This document shows, piece after piece, positions 26,449 through 30,751 of a stretch of DNA of 30,751 nt. The position numbers and the translations under genes are program-made. The stretch comes from Dysgonomonas sp. (GTDB lineage Bacteria > Bacteroidota > Bacteroidia > Bacteroidales > Dysgonomonadaceae): contig JASLEN010000328.1 of assembly GCA_030151105.1 (NCBI GenBank), forward strand, positions 1-30,751, in the 5' to 3' direction. Within the stretch, counting starts at the first letter, position 1. Each line of letters starts with the position of its first letter. A model generated the notes under the pieces. The model saw nothing but the letters and a program-made list of their open reading frames with translations. It was not told the DNA's origin and searched no databases.

Positions 26449-27720
26449 TTAATAGAACCCTACAGCATTTACAACAATTTCGTTTGCCTCGTCTAATTTA
26501 GTTCTATTGATGGATGCCAGATAGATGTAAGTAGTCTTGATGGATGTGTGTCCCAAGCCTTCCGAAATTGTCCAAATAGGTAAGTTCTCTTCTTTTGCAA
26601 TTGTTGCCCAAGTATGTCTTGCCACGTGGGTACTTATGGTTTTGCTCACACCTGAGAGCCTCTGTATCGTTTTTAAATTAATATTTTGCTTCCTTAGTGC
26701 AGTCAAATATTGGGTGTAGGGATTGCCTTTTTCGTCCTTGATTATTGGAAATAAATACGATGAAGTTTCTGTTGCTTTAGCATATTTGTTAATAAGCCTC
26801 CTCAAAGCAGGACTAATTCTAATCTCTAACTGCTGCCCTGTTTTACGCCTACGATAAGAAAGAATTCCTTGTTTGATGTCAGTCTTTTTGAGCAAAGCAA
26901 TGTCAACAAATGACATTCCTCGAGCATGAAAACTAAAAAGAAAAAGGTCACGGGCTTGCTCTAGTTCTTGCATTCGAGTCGAAAAATCTTCGATTTTCTT
27001 TTCTTTAGTCAACACATGTTCCAAATCAAGAGAATATATTTTCTGCATATCTTCTTTGGAGAGTGCTCGTTTGGGAGTCGATTTAATACCTGTATAGACT
27101 CGGCTAAAAGGATTGTCGGAATTGGCGATCATTATTTTATCTTGTAGAGCTTTATTGTAAATGGCTCTAAGATTGCGCATATAAAACGAAATTGTATTCA
27201 TACTCAAGCTCTGTTCATAGAGGTGTCTTTCAAAACGTTCTACGAAATCTGGGGTAATTTGGAGTAAAGAGAGATCAGAATTCTTATTAAAACGCACAAG
27301 TCGTCTAGCAGTCGTTTGATAGGCTTCGGCCGTTCTAAATTGTTTTTGCTGAATGAGTTTATCTCCTAAAAGTTCAGCATAAGCAGTGAAACTATTAGGT
27401 GTACTTGCCTTTCTGAAATCTAGAACAATATTTTCTATCGAAGCATGCCCCTTATCAATTTTTTCTTTGTATTCTATCAATAATCTTTCGAGGTGGAAAG
27501 TCTTGTTTCTAAGTTCAACATTAATCCTACGAAGGTATTCGCGTCTTTCTGAGGAGAAATCGGTCAAAACAATGTGTGAATTAATATTATCCCATTCATT
27601 AGCCCGCAGCTTGAGACCAGTAGCTAGTTGACGAGTTTTTCCCTTATAGTAGAGTCTTAAGCTTAAATATCCCTCCTCTATTTTTCCTCTCGAAGAGCGA
27701 TAGATGATACGTACATTCAT
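26449..27720 (-). CDS. Tyrosine recombinase (phage-integrase family), full length
   Basis: This 423-residue site-specific recombinase has an arm-binding-like N-terminus with YYKGKTRQLATGLKLRANEW (about 25-44) and a SAM-like core-binding domain (about 105-205). The catalytic domain has Arg267 in FHARGMSFVD, Lys293, His365-x-x-Arg368 in HVARHTWA, His391 in GLGHTS, and Tyr400 as likely nucleophile in TTYIYLA. All catalytic residues are present, unlike the remnant at 5781-6132. The family includes Bacteroidota enzymes that invert promoters of surface-antigen and SusC loci. It lies directly upstream of the susC control region on the same strand, which makes that region its likely substrate. Alternatively it is the integrase of a lost mobile element; no att sites were found. 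Confidence 0.93.
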   Translation of the reverse strand: MNVRIIYRSSRGKIEEGYLSLRLYYKGKTRQLATGLKLRANEWDNINSHIVLTDFSSERREYLRRINVELRNKTFHLERLLIEYKEKIDKGHASIENIVLDFRKASTPNSFTAYAELLGDKLIQQKQFRTAEAYQTTARRLVRFNKNSDLSLLQITPDFVERFERHLYEQSLSMNTISFYMRNLRAIYNKALQDKIMIANSDNPFSRVYTGIKSTPKRALSKEDMQKIYSLDLEHVLTKEKKIEDFSTRMQELEQARDLFLFSFHARGMSFVDIALLKKTDIKQGILSYRRRKTGQQLEIRISPALRRLINKYAKATETSSYLFPIIKDEKGNPYTQYLTALRKQNINLKTIQRLSGVSKTISTHVARHTWATIAKEENLPIWTISEGLGHTSIKTTYIYLASINRTKLDEANEIVVNAVGFY

Positions 27721-27875
27721 AAATCTTGGTTTTAAAATTGTTTAAAATAATCTTAAAGATAAGATGTTAAAATTTCGGATAGACCTTTCTACATGATGTT
27801 TCATACGCCCAACGTTGAAATTCCTATTAACAACTAAAAAACAAGAGATTGAACTTTTTGTTTGAAGAGGAACAG

Positions 27876-28028
27876 TGTTTTATAATAAACTGAACAATTC
27901 TGCCATGACAAGAATGGTATAAAGTGATAAGAGAAAAGACAGTTGCAGATGCTGTTTTGGATAGAATCGCACATCAATCCTTGAGAGTAGAACTTCCTTG
28001 AGAGTTATTAAGAAAAAAAGCAAGAATA
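27876..28028 (+). pseudogene. istB: Decayed IS21-type istB C-terminal fragment
   Basis: Frame 27876-28028 encodes CFIIN, ILP, then EWYKVIREKTVADAVLDRIA and HQSLRVELP, followed by LLRKKARI. This matches the C-terminal part of the IS21 helper ATPase IstB (pattern SQLPxxxWYxVIxxxTxADAxLDRI). It is interrupted by TGA at 27891, 27906 and near 27999. No Walker motifs or IstA sequence are visible in 27721-27875. The rest of 27721-28151 is AT-rich, with a small AACTAG/CTAGTT hairpin at 28112-28127. Confidence 0.75.
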
Positions 28029-28151
28029 TAAAAAGCAAGCATAACAAACAAGACAGATCTATGCAGAAAAACTACTCCTGAAAGAATCTATAAGGCATCA
28101 CTTAGATTGAGAACTAGGGGACTAGTTTGATGGGAACACACATTCAAATTG

Positions 28152-29126
28152 TCAAAAATGAAGCCTTACCTCACTCGGCAGATAGCCCACTGTCTTTTTG
28201 AAAGCGACTGCAAAATGCTGGGCATGTTGATAACCAACCAAAGCTGCAATTTCGCCGATTGGCAAGTTTCCTTGTAGGAGTAATTCTTCTGCTTTTTGCA
28301 TTCTAATTTTTGTAAGATAACCAAAAATAGTATCTCCAAATAATTCTTTAAAACCCTGCTTTAGCTTTGTTTGATTGATACCCGCAGATAAAGCGAGTTG
28401 GGCAATAGAATTATTTTCTTGCATATTTTGCTCAAGAGTTTCTCGAACAAAATAAATGGCTTCTATATCTAGTGGATGTAATTTTCCACCTAATGAGCTT
28501 GGCGTTAGCTGCACTTCTTTTGTTTGGAGCAAAAGCAATTCTATAACTTTCGATTCTAGATATAGTTTTTTTAGTTTTCCACAATAACACTCTCTATTCT
28601 GAAACATCTCACCTATAAGATGCTTAATTTGCGGATTAGCATATATGTTGCCAAATAGTCTCGTCTTATCATCATCTAAAACCTTATCTAATAACTGATT
28701 TTCGCCAACAAATAGATTATTATACAATTGAGGAGTAAGCGAGATTTCAAAAAAGCCTCCACGATTGTTATCCGTTCCCATTTCGTACAAATACTCACAT
28801 GAATTTTCTTTGAAAAGGACACACTCGCCACGTTGCATATTCAATGAGTCTTGCCCCTGTGTTATACAATAACCAGCTAAACAGAAATGCGCTACTACAG
28901 AATCGTTGGTAGGACTAACAGAGTAATGTTTGGGTTGAGGAGACTCATATCTGCCCCATTTTAAATGGATATCATCTAAAAATACATTGTTCAGTTCTAT
29001 GTTGAATCCCTTATTATCAGAGATATAATCCTTCTTCTCGACCACAGGTTGCGGGGTCATGTTGCAACCAATATGATAAGCTGTAGAATCTATATTCATT
29101 CGATAATCCATAATACTTCTTTTCAC
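28152..29126 (-). CDS. AraC-family transcriptional regulator, PchR-like
   Basis: This 324-residue protein has an N-terminal effector domain resembling the PchR group of siderophore-responsive regulators (HFCLAGYCITQGQDSLNMQRGE split over 80-101). Its C-terminal AraC HTH pair has the first helix-turn-helix at about 239-262 (SIAQLALSAGINQTKLKQGF) and the second at about 288-312 (LPIGEIAALVGYQHAQHFAV). It is transcribed divergently from a siderophore-type TonB receptor with a 99-bp shared promoter region, the usual layout for a ligand-activated siderophore receptor. The start at 29126 gives a short N-terminal lead; ATGs at codons 6 and 10 are alternatives. Confidence 0.92.
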   Translation of the reverse strand: MKRSIMDYRMNIDSTAYHIGCNMTPQPVVEKKDYISDNKGFNIELNNVFLDDIHLKWGRYESPQPKHYSVSPTNDSVVAHFCLAGYCITQGQDSLNMQRGECVLFKENSCEYLYEMGTDNNRGGFFEISLTPQLYNNLFVGENQLLDKVLDDDKTRLFGNIYANPQIKHLIGEMFQNRECYCGKLKKLYLESKVIELLLLQTKEVQLTPSSLGGKLHPLDIEAIYFVRETLEQNMQENNSIAQLALSAGINQTKLKQGFKELFGDTIFGYLTKIRMQKAEELLLQGNLPIGEIAALVGYQHAQHFAVAFKKTVGYLPSEVRLHF

Positions 29127-29176
29127 GTCTTTTATTCAACCTTTTGCGTTATGTCTGCTCTCAGAGTTATGATCAA

Positions 29177-29191
29177 CTTTGCGCAAAGATA
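29177..29191 (-). promoter_or_regulatory. Palindrome and -7 element between the AraC gene and siderophore receptor
   Basis: CTTTGCGCAAAG (29177-29188) is a perfect palindrome. Read on the minus strand it overlaps TATCTTTG (29191-29184), a TAnnTTTG match about 58 nt before the AraC-type regulator start. The plus strand has only a near match (CAACTTTG at 29175-29182) for the receptor. The overlap suggests coordinated divergent control. Confidence 0.45.
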
Positions 29192-29225
29192 AGTCTTTTA
29201 TTTAGAATGAATATAATTAACAACA

Positions 29226-30751
29226 ATGAATAAAATTAGAATAATACTGGTCATCATGTTTTTCTACAACACGTTGCCTAGTATTGCACATATCGAAAAA
29301 GAAATAACAGCAGATAGTGATACTATTGCATTTGAAAAACTTTTGAACGAAATATCCATAACAGGATCTAAAAATAGGTATAAAAAAAATAAGATATCAT
29401 CATCTCTTCGTATAGATACTAGACTCCTCAACGTGCCTCAAAATGTGCAGATACTCAATGCGCAGACTCTGCTAGATCAACAAGCGAATTACATGTCTGA
29501 CGCTGTTGTTCGCAACGTAAGTGGAGCTAATCGTCTAGAGCATTGGGGAGACTTATACACACATATTACCATGCGAGGTACAAGAGCTTCAGCTTTTAGA
29601 AATGGCATGAACGTAGGTTCTACATATGGTCCTTTGACCGAAGATATGGCTTTTGTAGAGCAAATAGAATTTGTGAAAGGTCCAGCTGGCTTTATGATGG
29701 CAAATGGCGAACCTAGCGGAATCTACAATGTAGTGACAAAGAAACCTAGTGGGCAGACTAAAAGAAGTACTTCGTTTACGCTAGGTAGCTTTGATTTATA
29801 TCGTGCGAGCTTAGATTTAGATGGTAAACTTAGTGCTGATAATAAAGCTCTATATAGGTTAAATATCGTAGGACAAACAAATAATACTTTTCGTGATTAT
29901 GAATCTACAAAACGCTTTGGCATAGCACCTGTGGTTTCTTATCAGTTGGATGATAATACAAAACTAACAGCAGAGTATATGCTCCAATATGTAGATATGC
30001 CAGACCTAGGGTCAAGTTATTTATTCTCTAAAGAAGGTTATGGAACTGTATCTAGAAAACGCACAATAGCAGATCCAAGCATAGAGTCAACGAAGCTACT
30101 TGACCACAGTATTACGCTTAATCTTCAACATAAATTAAGTGAAGACTGGCGTTTAACTACACAAGCAGCTTACTTTAATCAAAATCAAGAAGGCTCTTTT
30201 ATTTGGTTAAAATCAATTGATGATGTTGGACACCTTCAACGATTACTCTATATCTGGGATTCAAGGAGTGAATCTAGTTTTGGACAAGCCTTTGTCAATG
30301 GAAAATTTAAAACAGGAGGTATAGAGCATAAAATATTGAGTGGAGTAGATTTAAGCTATAAGAGTTACATCGCTGATTTTAATCAAAGTCATGTGATGGA
30401 TAGCATAGGCACATTCAATATTCATAATGAAGCTTACCAGAAGCCTTACTATGGAGTAGGACGCTTTGATAGAAGTAGAAATCTGGATGATAGAGTTGGC
30501 ACATCCTTTCTCGAAAAGCAAAGTGTTGCAAGTGTTTACTTGCAAGATGACTTAGCATTGATGGATAATCGGATTCACCTAACCCTAGCTGGAAGATACA
30601 CCTATGTAAAAGAAAACGCTTATGGTGCTATAGCAGAAAATCGAAAGTTCACACCTAGAGTAGGGTTAAACTATTCCATCAACAATTATATGGCTATATA
30701 TGCTCTCTATGATAAAACTTTTATGCCTCAGTTGGGAAAACTAAAAAGTGG
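29226..30751 (+). CDS. TonB-dependent siderophore receptor, 3' end beyond window
   Basis: The frame is open from ATG 29226 to the window edge (508 codons seen). A signal peptide (about 1-22) is followed by a TonB-box-like LNEISITGSK. The FhuA/FecA-type plug shows NVPQNVQILNAQTL, MSDAVVRNVSGAN, ITMRGTRASAFRNGM and EQIEFVKGPAGFMMANGEPSG, then VTKKPSGQT; the beginning of the barrel follows. These plug motifs are those of the TonB-siderophore receptor family. Its divergent PchR-like neighbour supports regulation by an imported siderophore. The ligand cannot be named. Truncation is due only to the window boundary. Confidence 0.95.
   Translation, partial: MNKIRIILVIMFFYNTLPSIAHIEKEITADSDTIAFEKLLNEISITGSKNRYKKNKISSSLRIDTRLLNVPQNVQILNAQTLLDQQANYMSDAVVRNVSGANRLEHWGDLYTHITMRGTRASAFRNGMNVGSTYGPLTEDMAFVEQIEFVKGPAGFMMANGEPSGIYNVVTKKPSGQTKRSTSFTLGSFDLYRASLDLDGKLSADNKALYRLNIVGQTNNTFRDYESTKRFGIAPVVSYQLDDNTKLTAEYMLQYVDMPDLGSSYLFSKEGYGTVSRKRTIADPSIESTKLLDHSITLNLQHKLSEDWRLTTQAAYFNQNQEGSFIWLKSIDDVGHLQRLLYIWDSRSESSFGQAFVNGKFKTGGIEHKILSGVDLSYKSYIADFNQSHVMDSIGTFNIHNEAYQKPYYGVGRFDRSRNLDDRVGTSFLEKQSVASVYLQDDLALMDNRIHLTLAGRYTYVKENAYGAIAENRKFTPRVGLNYSINNYMAIYALYDKTFMPQLGKLKS

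Noticed and set aside
1..30751. CRISPR array, tRNA or rRNA genes
   Set aside because: No regularly spaced direct repeats, cloverleaf-type sequence or rRNA segments were seen on either strand.

Overview
The window is low-GC DNA from a member of the Bacteroidota, most likely the order Bacteroidales. The evidence is a SusC/SusD pair, TonB-dependent receptors with carboxypeptidase-like N-terminal domains, a LytS/LytTR-type two-component system, promoters of the TAnnTTTG class, and a CobN-like exported protein. I cannot name the genus from the sequence alone. No tRNA, rRNA or CRISPR array is visible.

Layout. (1) 1-5.7 kb: a TonB-dependent receptor whose N-terminus carries an in-frame HU-like segment, then two related LytS-type sensor kinases and a LytTR response regulator. 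The first kinase lacks the phospho-acceptor histidine and looks like a pseudokinase; the second is intact. (2) 5.7-8.0 kb: a graveyard of mobile DNA. It holds a broken tyrosine recombinase, a small lipoprotein whose 3' end runs into an insertion sequence, a multiply frameshifted rve-type transposase, and a small membrane-protein reading frame with two internal stops. (3) 8.0-17.7 kb: a cobalamin-riboswitch-led operon, btuC-btuD-btuB-btuF-like, ending in a 1269-residue CobN-family protein with a signal peptide. This is an outer- and inner-membrane corrinoid uptake route plus a probable periplasmic tetrapyrrole chelatase or dechelatase. (4) 17.9-25.8 kb, minus strand: a compact polysaccharide utilisation locus, susC-susD-DUF2264 (GH154-like)-GH88, whose enzymes suggest a glucuronic-acid-containing glycan. 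(5) 25.8-28.1 kb: a gene-free, repeat-rich region upstream of susC, then a full-length tyrosine recombinase and a decayed IS21 istB fragment. (6) 28.1-30.75 kb: an AraC/PchR-type regulator divergent from a siderophore-type TonB-dependent receptor that runs off the window end.

Most interesting feature: the 675-bp region upstream of susC contains a 16-nt exact inverted repeat (sites near 25842-25858 and 26205-26221). Between the repeats lies a well-formed Bacteroidales promoter (TTG-21 bp-TATATTTG) that points away from susC, and a tyrosine recombinase gene is the next gene upstream. This is the layout expected of an invertible promoter held in the OFF orientation. The alternative is that the two quasi-palindromes are regulator operators. 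A smaller inverted-repeat segment with an outward-facing promoter-like motif lies between susD and the DUF2264 gene and may be a second control point in the same locus.
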